Shown here: positions 26,311-35,628 of the stretch, one piece after another
Layout of the letters: every line of letters starts with the position of its first letter
How positions within the stretch are numbered: the first letter of the stretch is position 1
Assembly: GCF_041904905.1 (NCBI RefSeq)
Contig: NZ_JAYRMI010000003.1
Coordinates: 1-64,000, forward strand
Length of the DNA stretch: 64,000 nucleotides
DNA from: Zoogloea sp041904905
Lineage (GTDB): Bacteria; Pseudomonadota; Gammaproteobacteria; Burkholderiales; Rhodocyclaceae
Reading direction: 5' to 3'
Notes under the pieces: generated by a model
Told to the model about the DNA's origin: nothing
Database searches by the model: none
The model's input: only the letters and a program-made list of their open reading frames with translations
Translations under genes and position numbers: made by a program

Positions 26311-27663
26311 TCAGGCCGCGGCAGCCCTCACGACCTCGGCCAAGCCATGGGCAATCCGGTCGACCTGCTCCGCATCCTCCCCTTCGACCATCACCCGCAG
26401 CAGCGGCTCGGTGCCGGACGGACGCAACAGCACCCGCCCCCGGTCGGCCAGCTCGGCGGTCGCGGCCTTCACCGCCTCGCCGATCGCTGCGCTGGCGGCC
26501 CAGGCAAACCCGGCGCGGATCGGCACGTTGACGAGCTTCTGCGGATAGAACACCAGATCGGCGCACATCTCGTCGAGGGTGACATTGAGCTTGCGCAGCG
26601 CCGCCAGCACCTGCAGGCCGGCGATGATGCCGTCGCCGGTGGAGTGACGATCCAGGCAGATGATGTGGCCGGAGTTCTCGCCGCCCAGCTTCCAGCCGTT
26701 CTCGTGCATCATCTCGAGCACGTAGCGGTCGCCCACCTTGGCGCGGGCGAACGGCAGGCCCAGCCGGCCCACCGCGTGCTCGAAGCCCAGGTTGCTCATC
26801 AGGGTGCCGACCACCCCATTCGCCAGCCCTTCGGCCTTGCCGGCCTTGGCGATCACGTAGAGCAGCTTGTCGCCGTCGTAGATGTTGCCCTTGCCGTCCA
26901 CCATCACGATCCGGTCGCCGTCGCCATCGAGCGCAATGCCCAGATCGGCACCGCTGCGCAGCACGGCTTCGCGGAGGGCCTGAGGCGCGGTGGCCCCGAC
27001 CTTGTCGTTGATGTTCATTCCGTTAGGTTCGGCGCCGACGAGCACGAGCTCCGCGCCGAGTTCGTGGAACACCTTGGGCGCCACCATGTAGGCCGCACCG
27101 TGGGCGCAATCGAGCGCGATCTTCAAGCCACGCAGGTCGAGTTCGTTCGGGAAGGTGTTCTTGCAGAACTCCACGTAGCGACCGCGCGCATCGTCGATGC
27201 GCTGGGCCTTGCCCAGCCGGGCCGAGGGCTCGCAGCCCATCGGCTCGTCGAGTCGTGCCTCGATCTCGAGTTCGACCGAATCCGGCAGCTTGGTGCCGGC
27301 GGCGGAGAAGAACTTGATCCCGTTATCCTCGAACGGATTGTGGGAAGCGGAGATCACCACGCCGACCTGCAGGCGCAAGGCGCGGGTGAGGTAGGCGATG
27401 GCCGGCGTGGGCAGCGGGCCCGCGAGGTACACATCCACACCGGCAGCGGAGAAACCGGCTTCGAGGGCGGATTCAAGCATGTAACCCGAGATCCGCGTGT
27501 CCTTGCCGATGATAACGGCCGGGTGCTCGCCGGGCCGCAGGTGCTCGCGGGCCACCAGGGTCTTGCCGGCCGCGTAGCCAAGGCGCATTGCAAAATCGGG
27601 CGTGATCGGCGATTCGCCGACGAGACCGCGCACACCATCCGTTCCGAAATACCGTCTAGACAT
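26311..27663 (-). CDS. glmM: Phosphoglucosamine mutase
   Basis: The 450-residue alpha-D-phosphohexomutase converts glucosamine-6-phosphate to glucosamine-1-phosphate for UDP-GlcNAc, peptidoglycan and LPS. The phosphoserine loop VVISASHNPFEDNG (Ser107), metal loop DGDGDRI and sugar-binding GGENSGH are intact, and the C-terminus has the phosphate-binding RPSGTEPLLR. It lies 58 nt downstream of folP, the usual folP-glmM pairing; ftsH is not adjacent here. Confidence 0.97.
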   Translation of the reverse strand: MSRRYFGTDGVRGLVGESPITPDFAMRLGYAAGKTLVAREHLRPGEHPAVIIGKDTRISGYMLESALEAGFSAAGVDVYLAGPLPTPAIAYLTRALRLQVGVVISASHNPFEDNGIKFFSAAGTKLPDSVELEIEARLDEPMGCEPSARLGKAQRIDDARGRYVEFCKNTFPNELDLRGLKIALDCAHGAAYMVAPKVFHELGAELVLVGAEPNGMNINDKVGATAPQALREAVLRSGADLGIALDGDGDRIVMVDGKGNIYDGDKLLYVIAKAGKAEGLANGVVGTLMSNLGFEHAVGRLGLPFARAKVGDRYVLEMMHENGWKLGGENSGHIICLDRHSTGDGIIAGLQVLAALRKLNVTLDEMCADLVFYPQKLVNVPIRAGFAWAASAAIGEAVKAATAELADRGRVLLRPSGTEPLLRVMVEGEDAEQVDRIAHGLAEVVRAAAA

Positions 27664-27721
27664 CTTCCCCTCTCACAGTCACTGCTTTCATCAAAATGGC
27701 ATTTTGCCGCAAGCGGCGGCT

Positions 27722-28567
27722 TCAGTCTGCCTCAAGTGCGTTCCACAAGCGCAAAACATCACGCGTCGCCCCGACGTCATGGGTGCGGACGACCCTCGCG
27801 CCCCGCTGAACCGCCACCAACGCCGCCGCTGCGCCAGCGACGACCCGCTCACTCACGTCGCGTCCGGTGATGGCGCCCAGCATGCTCTTGCGCGACATGC
27901 CCACCAGCACAGGGTAGCCGTCTTCGCCAAAGCGCTCGAGATGGCGCAAGAGCTGCAGGTTGTGCGCCACGGTCTTGCCAAAACCGAATCCGGGGTCGAG
28001 CAGGATGCGCGCCCGGTCGACGCCGCGCGCCCGCAGCGCCTGGACCCGGGATTCGAGAAACGCGCCGACCTCGCCGACCACATCTCCGTAACTCGGGGCG
28101 CGCTGCATCGTAACCGGGTCGCCTTGCATGTGCATGACGCACAGGGCGACCGGCGCGTCGCACACCGCGTCGATGGCGCCCGGCACGCGAAAGCCGGCAA
28201 TATCGTTGATAAGATCGGCGCCAGCGCGGATGGCTTCACGCATCACAACCGGCTTGACCGTATCGACGGACAGCGCAACCCCCAGCCCCGCCAGCGCCTC
28301 AAGCACCGGGATGACCCGATCCAGTTCCTCCTGCGGCGATACCGGCGCGGCCCCCGGACGCGACGACTCGCCACCGATATCGAGAATGTCGGCGCCTTCG
28401 TCGATGGCGCGCTCGGCCGCACGCAGGGCAGCGTCGAGCGCCGGATTACCATCGCCCGAAAACGAATCGGTGGTGACATTGACGATGGCCATGATCTTCG
28501 GCTGCGCCAGATCGATCTGAAAGCGGCCGCACTGCAGCACGGAGGCAGAGGAGTTCACGGGCGACAC
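27722..28567 (-). CDS. folP: Dihydropteroate synthase
   Basis: The 281-residue TIM-barrel enzyme of folate synthesis joins p-aminobenzoate to dihydropterin pyrophosphate. Signatures are IVNVTTDSFSGDG, GGESSRPGA, DLINDIAGF, LDPGFGFGKT and RTHDVGAT near the end. The motif reads VTTDSFS where many homologues have TPDSFS. The start is a GTG at 28567; a second GTG three codons later is possible. It is upstream of glmM in the same transcript. Confidence 0.95.
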   Translation of the reverse strand: MSPVNSSASVLQCGRFQIDLAQPKIMAIVNVTTDSFSGDGNPALDAALRAAERAIDEGADILDIGGESSRPGAAPVSPQEELDRVIPVLEALAGLGVALSVDTVKPVVMREAIRAGADLINDIAGFRVPGAIDAVCDAPVALCVMHMQGDPVTMQRAPSYGDVVGEVGAFLESRVQALRARGVDRARILLDPGFGFGKTVAHNLQLLRHLERFGEDGYPVLVGMSRKSMLGAITGRDVSERVVAGAAAALVAVQRGARVVRTHDVGATRDVLRLWNALEAD

Positions 28568-28640
28568 AGGTTCCGGGTTGATAGCCAGACAGATTACCTC
28601 ACCGATCCAGGCTGCACTACCCGCGATACCCCAAAAACAA

Positions 28641-28670
28641 AAAGGCCAACCCCGAAGGGTTGGCCTTTTT
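28641..28670. terminator. Strong bidirectional terminator downstream of tRNA-Thr
   Basis: A 12-bp perfect stem (28641-28652 with 28657-28668) closes a loop reading TTCG on the minus strand, a classic stable tetraloop. T-rich tracts lie on both sides. It follows tRNA-Thr on the minus strand and precedes folP. Confidence 0.9.
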
Positions 28671-28680
28671 ACGACTTCTT

Positions 28681-28756
<76 letters not shown>

Positions 28757-28768
28757 AGCGAGCCGCGG

Positions 28769-28797
28769 ATTATACGGGAGCGCCCTCCCTGCTTCAA
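28769..28797 (-). promoter_or_regulatory. sigma-70-like promoter of tRNA-Thr
   Basis: On the minus strand TTGAAG (complement of 28792-28797), 17 bp and a perfect TATAAT (complement of 28769-28774) precede the tRNA by about 12 nt. It sits between the pilY1 stop and the tRNA, so the tRNA is expressed independently of the pilus operon. Confidence 0.7.
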
Positions 28798-28811
28798 GCC
28801 CGCGGCGGCTG

Positions 28812-31800
28812 TTATTCGCGGATGATGCGCCAGTTCACCACACGGGGCTCGCCCGCCTCCGACACCGTGTTGCCGTAGATGCTGGACTTGCCCTTCACGT
28901 CGGTGCCGAGCACGCGGATGCTCGATCCGACCCGGACCAGCGAGGTATCGGCCAGGCCGCCCAGAATGGGGTCGGTCATCTCCACCTGCTTGTAAAGGCC
29001 GCTTTCCAGCTTGTACAGCACGCTCTGGCCGGTGCCATAGCTCACCGCATAGACGATTGCGTTACCTGTGGCATTGCAGGGGTCGTCGTTCATGATCGAG
29101 CCCACCCACGTCACCACGCCGTCGTTGGCCTGCAGGCTCAGGATGATGCGCTCGGAGACACCGCCATTGGAACCGGTGAGGTCGTAGTACCAGCCCATCG
29201 GCTTGGCGCTGTCGAGCTTGGCCCCCTCGATGAGGTTCGAGACTGCGACGAGATTGCTCCGCGTGACCGGGAAGAACCCACCGCTCGGGAACGGAACCTG
29301 ATAAGACTTGTTACCGAAGGCGCGGGTCTTGGTGCCGTCGCGCACCGCGTACATGGTCTGCTGCTGGGTGCTGCCCTGGTCCTCGGGAGCCAGCAAGCGC
29401 CCGGTACCCACAAACACGTAACGCTTCAGGTCGTCGGCAGAGTATTCGATCTTCGGCGCAGTGGTGATGGGCTGGCCGGAACCGCCGGTGCTGAAGGATG
29501 CAATCTTGGTGACCGGCGGGAGATCGTCCGACGCGTTGCTGAAGTCGAAACGCCAGAGGTTACCGTGGAGGTCGCCGCCATAAACGTAGTCGAGGATGTA
29601 CTCCTGGTAGCTGGGCGTGTAGCCCTCGATCTGCGCGAAGCCGGACGGCGAGGATGCACTGCCGGATTCGGGCCCGGTATAGACCGGCGATGACCCGAGC
29701 AGCTCGCCGGTCTTGGCGTTGAGGATGAACAGCACGCCCTGCCCCGGCTTGGTTCCGCCGATGTTGTTGTAGCCGCCGGTGAGGATGACCACCCAGCCCC
29801 AGCGGAGGGTCTTGGCAATGAGCGGGCGACCGAAGCTGAAGCCCATGTCGGGGTGGGTGAACTCCCACAGCACCCGGCCGGCGATCTCTTCTTCGGTGAG
29901 CGTATCGGTGATGTTCGTCACATCCATGGCAATGAAGCTACGCCCGCCCTTGCCCTGACCGGCAACGAGAATGGTGCGCCAGTCGGCCTCCGCGGCAGGG
30001 CCGAAGGAGTCGAGACGGGCGCCCGTGCGGGCGAAATCCACGTCGCGGATCTCCGGGGTGGCGTTCATGTAGTAGCGGTGCGAATAGTTCTTGCGCGCAA
30101 GGGCCTGCAGACCGCTCACTTCGGGGTTCAGATCCGGGCCTTCGTAGACCGAATACGGCACCACCGCGAAGACCTCCTGCCCCCCGCTCGCCCCTTCCGA
30201 GGCGTCGAAGGCGTGCAGCATGCCGTCGTTTGCACCCACGAAGATCAGGGGCTTGCGGGATGCCTGGTCGGACTTGAAGCGGGTGTAGCCGGGGTTGTAG
30301 GACTCGGCGTAACTGGCGCTGGGTTTGCCCAGGTAGACCACCTTGGAATCGACGATGTCACCCAGCAGCGAGGCGCGCTGACGGTACAGGTTGCTTACCG
30401 CGGTGGTGGATTCATAGGTGCGGTCGCCGCGCAGGTAGTTCAGGATGCGCTCGCCGTCGGCGGGGTCGCCGGCCGGCGCGGCGGAGGTCTTGCTGAGGTT
30501 GAGCTTCTGGACATCCGACAGGTTCCGCCACAGGAAGGGCTTGGCCTTCAGGTCGGCAGGTGTCGGGGCCTTCATGGCGGAGTCGGATGGCACCATCGTC
30601 ACGATCTTGCGCCCGGCACTGCCCTGGGCGTCCACCTTGGCCGCGGCGCGCCAAAGGGTGGTCACGTCGAGGGAGTCGTCGGTCGAGATCTTGTTGACCT
30701 TGGAGGCCACGATGTCCCCCGACCAGGACGCGGCGTCGTACGAGCCCTGGAAAGTGTTGGCCCCGCCGCTCGTCGCACTCACCTGCGAACTCGACAAGGC
30801 CGCCCCCGCCCCGGAGCCCGAACCCGAGGCGATACTCTGAAACGCGCTGCGCAGGCCCGCCACCATGGCGTCCGGGCTATCGGCGGTGAAGTAGTTGTTG
30901 GGCAGGGGGTCGCCGTCGCGGCTGCGGATGGGGGTGCCGGCAGTGGTCCTGTCCACCCAGGTGTCCTTCGAGGCGTCGAAGGGGCCGGGCGGCGTGGTCT
31001 TGGTCGGCTTCTTGTAACCGCCGTACTTGGTGGCCAGCCAGTATTGATTCTTGGAGATGTAGCCCACCTCCATCACGTCCATCCAGTAGGTGTCCACGGT
31101 CTGGATGCCGTCGATGTCGGTGCGCAGATCGCTCGAATGAGCGTAGTAGGCCAGGCCGGCGATGTAGTAGCTGCCGTTGTAGATGGTCCTGCCGCTCAGG
31201 CCGGGCATGCCTTCCAGGGCGCCGACCTCGTCCGTCCAGGCTTTCGCCGTCTTGAGGGAGCCCATGTTGGAATCGGCATCCGCCGGGTAGCCATAGGGCG
31301 AACCCGAGAGGTTGAAGTCGAAGTTGCTGTTGGTGTCACCGATGCCGACGATGTAGTTCTTCTTGCACGACAGCGGGCCCTTCTTCGGGTACTTGGCGTC
31401 GGTAGCCGGATCGTTCCAGGTTGTGAACACCGGAAAGTCGTCGCGATTCGCCGCGTTCACGCCGGAGACATACGACTTGGTCGGCTTGAGGTTCTTGAAG
31501 TACTTGATCGCCTCGGCGTAGAGCTCGCTCACCGGATCCCACAGCTTGTACGACCTGGATTTCTGGCCGAACTTGTTGAGGTAGTTGATCGTCCCGCTGT
31601 AGGTCACGCCCTGCTCCGCGAGCATGTTGTAGGGGTCGGTGACGAAGGCGCCGGTTTCGGTGATCTCCGGCTCCACGCTCTGCACCATCGCCCGCAGCAC
31701 GCCCCCGTCCTTGTAGATGTTGGGCGTGCCGTCGGCGTCGTAGTTGTTGTTGTCGTTCAGGAGCAGATAGCCGAAGGCCCCGAAGTACATCTTGTCCTTG

Positions 31801-32624
31801 TACTGCTGGATCAGGCCGACCGGCTTGTAGAAGGTCTTGGTGCCCGCCGCGTTCTGGTACTTCTTGCAGTTTCCTTCGAGCAGGGTGCCGGTACCGTCCG
31901 GATCCCGGCAGACCTCGACCCGCACGTTGAGGAACTTGCAGCCGGTGCAACTATCGTCCAGCCCGCCCAGCTTCAAGCCGAACTGGAAACCCAGGCCGCC
32001 GTTGCGGATGAACAGCAGGGTGTCCGAGCCGATCGCCCCCGTCACGCCGTAGTCGGACGGGTTGGTGTAGCTGGCGATGTCCCGGGCGAGGATGTATTTG
32101 TCCGGAAACTGGTAGAAGAAGTAGCCCTGAGCCGCAGCGAACGCCCGCTCGAGGATGGTCTGGGCCGAACCGCCGTCCGTGAAGGAGCGGGGCGTGTCGG
32201 TACTGCGGTTGCCGCCGGTGAGCGCCCACCGGAAGATGTCGGCGCCCTGCATCGTGGCCCAGTTGAGGAAGTGGCCGCTCCACGCCCCCGAACAGGTGTA
32301 GTTGGTCCCGGCCTTGCCGAGCGGCCTGAAATAACCGTCACTCCCGCCGGTGTACTCGTAACACTTGTACGGGTCGAAGTAGCCCAGATAAGGCACCGAG
32401 GCCGAGCCGTTGAAACCGTCCTTGAACGCCCGGCTCATGGCGGTGGGGAACTCCACCGACATGGTGAGCAGCACGTTGGCGGGCACGTCCGACACCAGAA
32501 TGGGTTGATCGGCCAGGGGCGTGGTTGCGGCCCCTGCCGGCCCCGTGACGCCAAACACCAGCGCCGCGGCAGCCAGCACTCGGGACAGGCCGCTGCGCCT
32601 GACGAAAGTCGAAAAAATACTCAT
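28812..32624 (-). CDS. pilY1: PilY1-type pilus tip/biogenesis protein
   Basis: The 1270-residue exported protein has a signal peptide (basic RRSGLSR then LAAAALVFGVTGPAGA) and a PilY1 C-terminal beta-propeller with quinoprotein-like strands (PLIFVGANDGMLHAFDA; VVILTGGYNNIGG; GDLHGNLWRFDFSN). The segment YYIAGLAYYAHSSDLR is typical of the middle region. The N-terminal segment where some PilY1 proteins carry a von Willebrand MIDAS (DxSxS) reads NVLLTMSVEFPTA and lacks it. A calcium-loop-like DNNNYDADG occurs in the N-terminal half. PilY1 primes pilus assembly with the minor pilins and acts in adhesion. The ATG at 32624 has AGAAGG nine bases upstream; a longer start is rejected. It is the last gene of the pilus operon. 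Confidence 0.92.
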   Translation of the reverse strand: MSIFSTFVRRSGLSRVLAAAALVFGVTGPAGAATTPLADQPILVSDVPANVLLTMSVEFPTAMSRAFKDGFNGSASVPYLGYFDPYKCYEYTGGSDGYFRPLGKAGTNYTCSGAWSGHFLNWATMQGADIFRWALTGGNRSTDTPRSFTDGGSAQTILERAFAAAQGYFFYQFPDKYILARDIASYTNPSDYGVTGAIGSDTLLFIRNGGLGFQFGLKLGGLDDSCTGCKFLNVRVEVCRDPDGTGTLLEGNCKKYQNAAGTKTFYKPVGLIQQYKDKMYFGAFGYLLLNDNNNYDADGTPNIYKDGGVLRAMVQSVEPEITETGAFVTDPYNMLAEQGVTYSGTINYLNKFGQKSRSYKLWDPVSELYAEAIKYFKNLKPTKSYVSGVNAANRDDFPVFTTWNDPATDAKYPKKGPLSCKKNYIVGIGDTNSNFDFNLSGSPYGYPADADSNMGSLKTAKAWTDEVGALEGMPGLSGRTIYNGSYYIAGLAYYAHSSDLRTDIDGIQTVDTYWMDVMEVGYISKNQYWLATKYGGYKKPTKTTPPGPFDASKDTWVDRTTAGTPIRSRDGDPLPNNYFTADSPDAMVAGLRSAFQSIASGSGSGAGAALSSSQVSATSGGANTFQGSYDAASWSGDIVASKVNKISTDDSLDVTTLWRAAAKVDAQGSAGRKIVTMVPSDSAMKAPTPADLKAKPFLWRNLSDVQKLNLSKTSAAPAGDPADGERILNYLRGDRTYESTTAVSNLYRQRASLLGDIVDSKVVYLGKPSASYAESYNPGYTRFKSDQASRKPLIFVGANDGMLHAFDASEGASGGQEVFAVVPYSVYEGPDLNPEVSGLQALARKNYSHRYYMNATPEIRDVDFARTGARLDSFGPAAEADWRTILVAGQGKGGRSFIAMDVTNITDTLTEEEIAGRVLWEFTHPDMGFSFGRPLIAKTLRWGWVVILTGGYNNIGGTKPGQGVLFILNAKTGELLGSSPVYTGPESGSASSPSGFAQIEGYTPSYQEYILDYVYGGDLHGNLWRFDFSNASDDLPPVTKIASFSTGGSGQPITTAPKIEYSADDLKRYVFVGTGRLLAPEDQGSTQQQTMYAVRDGTKTRAFGNKSYQVPFPSGGFFPVTRSNLVAVSNLIEGAKLDSAKPMGWYYDLTGSNGGVSERIILSLQANDGVVTWVGSIMNDDPCNATGNAIVYAVSYGTGQSVLYKLESGLYKQVEMTDPILGGLADTSLVRVGSSIRVLGTDVKGKSSIYGNTVSEAGEPRVVNWRIIRE

Positions 32625-32652
32625 TTGCAACATCCTTCTCGACGTTTCCGGG

Positions 32653-33309
32653 TTACTTGACGCGAGTGGTGACCGTAGCCTGGATGTAGGTCTGCGTATT
32701 GCGCACACCGTCGCTACGAATGGTGATCCGATAAAGCGGAAGGGAAATGGAGCCGCGCTTGTCCTGACGGTAGGAGCCACCCCGTTCGTACCGGTCGGAG
32801 ACCGAGCACTTCTTCTCGTCGGAGGGGCCGTAGTCGGAGCACATCCGCTCGATGATGAAACGGGTCTCGTTACCGCCCTCCAGCGTGCCGTCGGTCTTGT
32901 TGGGCTTGATCGTCGAGAACTTGGCGTCGAAGGTGGTCTTGTCCTTCAGGATGAGCGGGATGCCGTTGCCGTCGGTCTCGAGCAGGCGGGGGGAGTAGTT
33001 CATCGCCACCCACTTGCCCACCGCGTCGGCGCAGTCGGGCGTGGTGGGCACGCAGTTGGCGTACTTGTCGCTGACGAAATCGGGTAGTTGCATGGCCTTG
33101 AACGCCGCGTTCATGCCAACGCTGGTGCGGTTGACCGAATCGCGCTTGAAGGCGAGGTTGCCCGACAGGATCGACGAGGTGTCGATCGAGCGGAGCGTGG
33201 AGACGCCGCCGAGCATCATCACGACGAGCACGACGAGCACCACCGCGAGCACGGTCCCCCGCGACCGGCTCGGGCGTGACGAAAAGCGGGGGCGAACACT
33301 GGAAGCCAT
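32653..33309 (-). CDS. pilX: Minor pilin PilX-like protein
   Basis: The 218-residue protein has a prepilin-like N-terminus: basic stretch, Gly, then the hydrophobic helix TVLAVVLVVLVVMMLGGV. Glu5 of ordinary pilins is absent, as is usual for PilX/GspK-type minor pilins. The C-terminal region contains MCSDYGPSDEKKCSV, a likely disulfide loop. It would prime the pilus tip with PilV, PilW, FimT and PilY1. It starts 8 nt after pilW. Confidence 0.85.
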   Translation of the reverse strand: MASSVRPRFSSRPSRSRGTVLAVVLVVLVVMMLGGVSTLRSIDTSSILSGNLAFKRDSVNRTSVGMNAAFKAMQLPDFVSDKYANCVPTTPDCADAVGKWVAMNYSPRLLETDGNGIPLILKDKTTFDAKFSTIKPNKTDGTLEGGNETRFIIERMCSDYGPSDEKKCSVSDRYERGGSYRQDKRGSISLPLYRITIRSDGVRNTQTYIQATVTTRVK

Positions 33310-33317
33310 GACGGTAC

Positions 33318-34553
33318 CTAGGATTTCGGGGTGGACTTCATGTTGCGCAGCGGGATGACCCAGTCGTAAACCTGATAGCCGTAACGCTGCTCTTCCGTTT
33401 CGAGCTTGCGCGTCACCTTGCGCTTGCTGCTCAGGTCGCCGAAGAGCACCACCTCGGTGAGCTTCGCGTCGGTCAGCACGAGCTGGGGCGAGCGCACCAC
33501 CAGGCCGATCCGCACTGCCTTGATCTGGTCGATCTTCTGCTCGGTAGCCGTCTTGCCGTCCATCAGGTCGGCCAGGGTCCAGCCGGCCTCGCCCGGCGAG
33601 ATCCACTCATCGACCACGTTGTCGTTGGCCGTGCCGCCCACGCCGTTATCCACCCCGTAGCGCACCTTGAACAGCACCACGTTCTCCCCGAAGGGCATCA
33701 TCCCCGAGCGCTGGAGCAGGTCGTACTCGACCAGCTCGCCGCCCTCATTCACGGTGATGAGCGCCATGGTCGGGCCAGCCTCGCGCCCCAGGTGAAAAGC
33801 CGACGGGCTGTCGGCGATGGAGGCCAGGGAGCCGTAGGAGGTGGCGGAGATATTGAGCTTGATGTTGGTGTAGGAAGCCGGCGCCAGCACTGCGCTCTCG
33901 GCGGGCATGACCTTGAGGCCATAGGACGGATCTGCGACCGCCTTGCCACCCGAGAAATCCGATGCTGCCTGGACGATCTGGCAATCGCCGGGGCCAGCCG
34001 CCACGTCCTGGGGCACCGCCAGGAAGAGATCGTCCACCGCGACGCCGGTGTTGGCGATGCCGATCCCGTTGGGGTTGGTCACATTGAGCGACCTGCCGTC
34101 GCTGTCGAAGGGCATGTCCCGGTTGCTCGACGCCGAACTGCCGGCGATCACCAGGGCGATGTCCGACCCCTCGCCCCCGTCGAGCACCCCCACCGGCATC
34201 ACCCGCACGTTCTTGGTGAAGCCGCCGAAGGGGTCGGGATAAGCCGGTGCCGGCAGCAGCGCGGTCTTGCCACGGGTGGCCACCAGCTTGCAGCCCCACA
34301 CGTTCCGCCCCTGGACCAGCGACGCGCCCGCCTCCTCGAACAGCATGCCCAGCCGGGCGCCGATCAGGGACGCGGTCTGGACGGTATCCGCCGCACCGCT
34401 GACGTTGCGCCGGAAGGTCTCGCTGCTCGAGAACGAGCGCATGATGACGAGGGACGCCAGCAGGCCGATGGCCATACCGACCACCACCTCGATCAGGCTC
34501 ACGCCAAGTTGGCGCCGCCGTTGCGGCAGTCCCGGGACGAATCTGATGCGCAT
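33318..34553 (-). CDS. pilW: Minor pilin PilW-like protein
   Basis: The 411-residue protein has the prepilin peptidase site QLG-VSLIEVVVGMAIGLLA, Glu5 present, followed by one long N-terminal helix and a large beta-rich head domain. It is a PilW-type component of the tip initiation complex. The start at 34553 gives a short basic leader; an upstream in-frame start would add about 30 residues that overlap pilV and do not resemble a leader. It lies 8 nt after pilV. Confidence 0.88.
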   Translation of the reverse strand: MRIRFVPGLPQRRRQLGVSLIEVVVGMAIGLLASLVIMRSFSSSETFRRNVSGAADTVQTASLIGARLGMLFEEAGASLVQGRNVWGCKLVATRGKTALLPAPAYPDPFGGFTKNVRVMPVGVLDGGEGSDIALVIAGSSASSNRDMPFDSDGRSLNVTNPNGIGIANTGVAVDDLFLAVPQDVAAGPGDCQIVQAASDFSGGKAVADPSYGLKVMPAESAVLAPASYTNIKLNISATSYGSLASIADSPSAFHLGREAGPTMALITVNEGGELVEYDLLQRSGMMPFGENVVLFKVRYGVDNGVGGTANDNVVDEWISPGEAGWTLADLMDGKTATEQKIDQIKAVRIGLVVRSPQLVLTDAKLTEVVLFGDLSSKRKVTRKLETEEQRYGYQVYDWVIPLRNMKSTPKS

Positions 34554-34561
34554 GAGGAATC

Positions 34562-34996
34562 CTAGAAAAGCAGCGCCCTGGTTTCGTAGATGCCCTTCAC
34601 CTCCCGCCCGCCTTTGTCCAGCGTGGTGCCGGGCAGGGTCCACTCGATGCGGACATTGACCAGCATGGTCTGGGACGTGGATGAGGTGGAGAAGGTCGGG
34701 GTGACGACCGGGCTGGGCAGACGACTGCCGCCCACCACCCGGTTGGCGACCCAGGTCTTGAGTTCGCTGCCGCCCACCGCGTAGCCGGATTTGACCTTGG
34801 TGATGTCGGTGGCCGCCATCTTGGCGATCAACTCGTCGGCCAGCATCGCAGCCTCGGTGCGAAAGCGGCTGTCCGCCGCGATCTTCGCGGAGGCGGCCTG
34901 AAAGCCGATCAGCCCGAGCAGGCCGAGGGAGAAGATCAGCAGCGCCACCAGCACCTCCAGCAGCACGTAGCCCGCCTGACCCCTGTTCTTCTTCAT
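34562..34996 (-). CDS. pilV: Minor pilin PilV-like protein
   Basis: The 144-residue prepilin has leader MKKNRGQAG then YVLLEVLVALLIFSLGLLGL, with Glu5 and the long hydrophobic helix of PilV/GspI-type pilins. The downstream domain is short. It starts 14 nt after fimT. The preferred ATG at 34996 gives a nine-residue leader. Confidence 0.9.
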   Translation of the reverse strand: MKKNRGQAGYVLLEVLVALLIFSLGLLGLIGFQAASAKIAADSRFRTEAAMLADELIAKMAATDITKVKSGYAVGGSELKTWVANRVVGGSRLPSPVVTPTFSTSSTSQTMLVNVRIEWTLPGTTLDKGGREVKGIYETRALLF

Positions 34997-35010
34997 GATC
35001 GATCGCTCCG

Positions 35011-35628
35011 TCACAGCTTCGGACACTTGTCGGTCGACACCAGCGGCATGCACGCGAAGGGCTTGCCGGCGCTGATCGCCGGGTCGCATGTCCGCACGCC
35101 GCCGCCCGGGGTGACGAAGACGCACATCACCCGATCGGCGCCCGGCCGGGTCACCCGGAACACCATGTACTCGGAAACCGCCGCACCCTTGATGTCGAGC
35201 ACCCGACCGGTGCCGGTGAACACCAGATTGGCCGGCCCCTCAAGGGCCACGTCGGACGACACGTCCTTCATCCGGAAGGCGTTCACGTAGGCCATCGAGA
35301 CGTCGGAGAGCGGCGTGAAATCCGCCCCCAGCACCCGCGACGCCCAGTTGCTGCCGTTGATCGCCGCGCTCAGGGCCTTGATCTTCTCCTTGCTCGGATC
35401 ATCGTTGGTCAGCAGGAACTCGACCCGCTGGTTGCGGCGGATCGCCTCGGCTTCCGCCTGGCGCAGGCCGTTCTGGACGATCTCCGCAGCGGACGCGACC
35501 GAATTGCGCCGCACCCAGTCGCCCAGCTGGGGCACACCGACCGCCATCAGGATTCCGACGATGGCGACGGTGATGATGAGTTCGAGGAGCGTGGTGCCCC
35601 GCTGGCCGCCACGTTGCATCATGAGCAT
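35011..35628 (-). CDS. fimT: Minor pilin FimT/GspH-like protein
   Basis: The 205-residue prepilin has the cleavage site GGQRG-TTLLELIITVAIVGIL and the GspH/FimT family core NGLRQAEAEAIRRNQRVEFLL. Three clustered in-frame ATGs (35628, 35622, 35619) are possible starts; all lie at or inside the last codons of the upstream pilE-like gene, so the two overlap by up to 10 nt. FimT-type pilins of some species bind DNA during transformation; the Arg-rich C-terminus often associated with that is not evident here. Confidence 0.88.
   Translation of the reverse strand: MLMMQRGGQRGTTLLELIITVAIVGILMAVGVPQLGDWVRRNSVASAAEIVQNGLRQAEAEAIRRNQRVEFLLTNDDPSKEKIKALSAAINGSNWASRVLGADFTPLSDVSMAYVNAFRMKDVSSDVALEGPANLVFTGTGRVLDIKGAAVSEYMVFRVTRPGADRVMCVFVTPGGGVRTCDPAISAGKPFACMPLVSTDKCPKL

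Noticed and set aside
25069..27870. A 933-codon open frame on the plus strand opposite pstS and glmM
   Set aside because: It is antisense to two clear enzyme genes, has low-complexity His/Gly/Arg content without domains, and arises from codon bias in high-GC DNA.
29853..32660. A 935-codon open frame opposite pilY1
   Set aside because: PilY1 motifs, signal peptide and ribosome binding site are on the other strand; the frame has no family resemblance.
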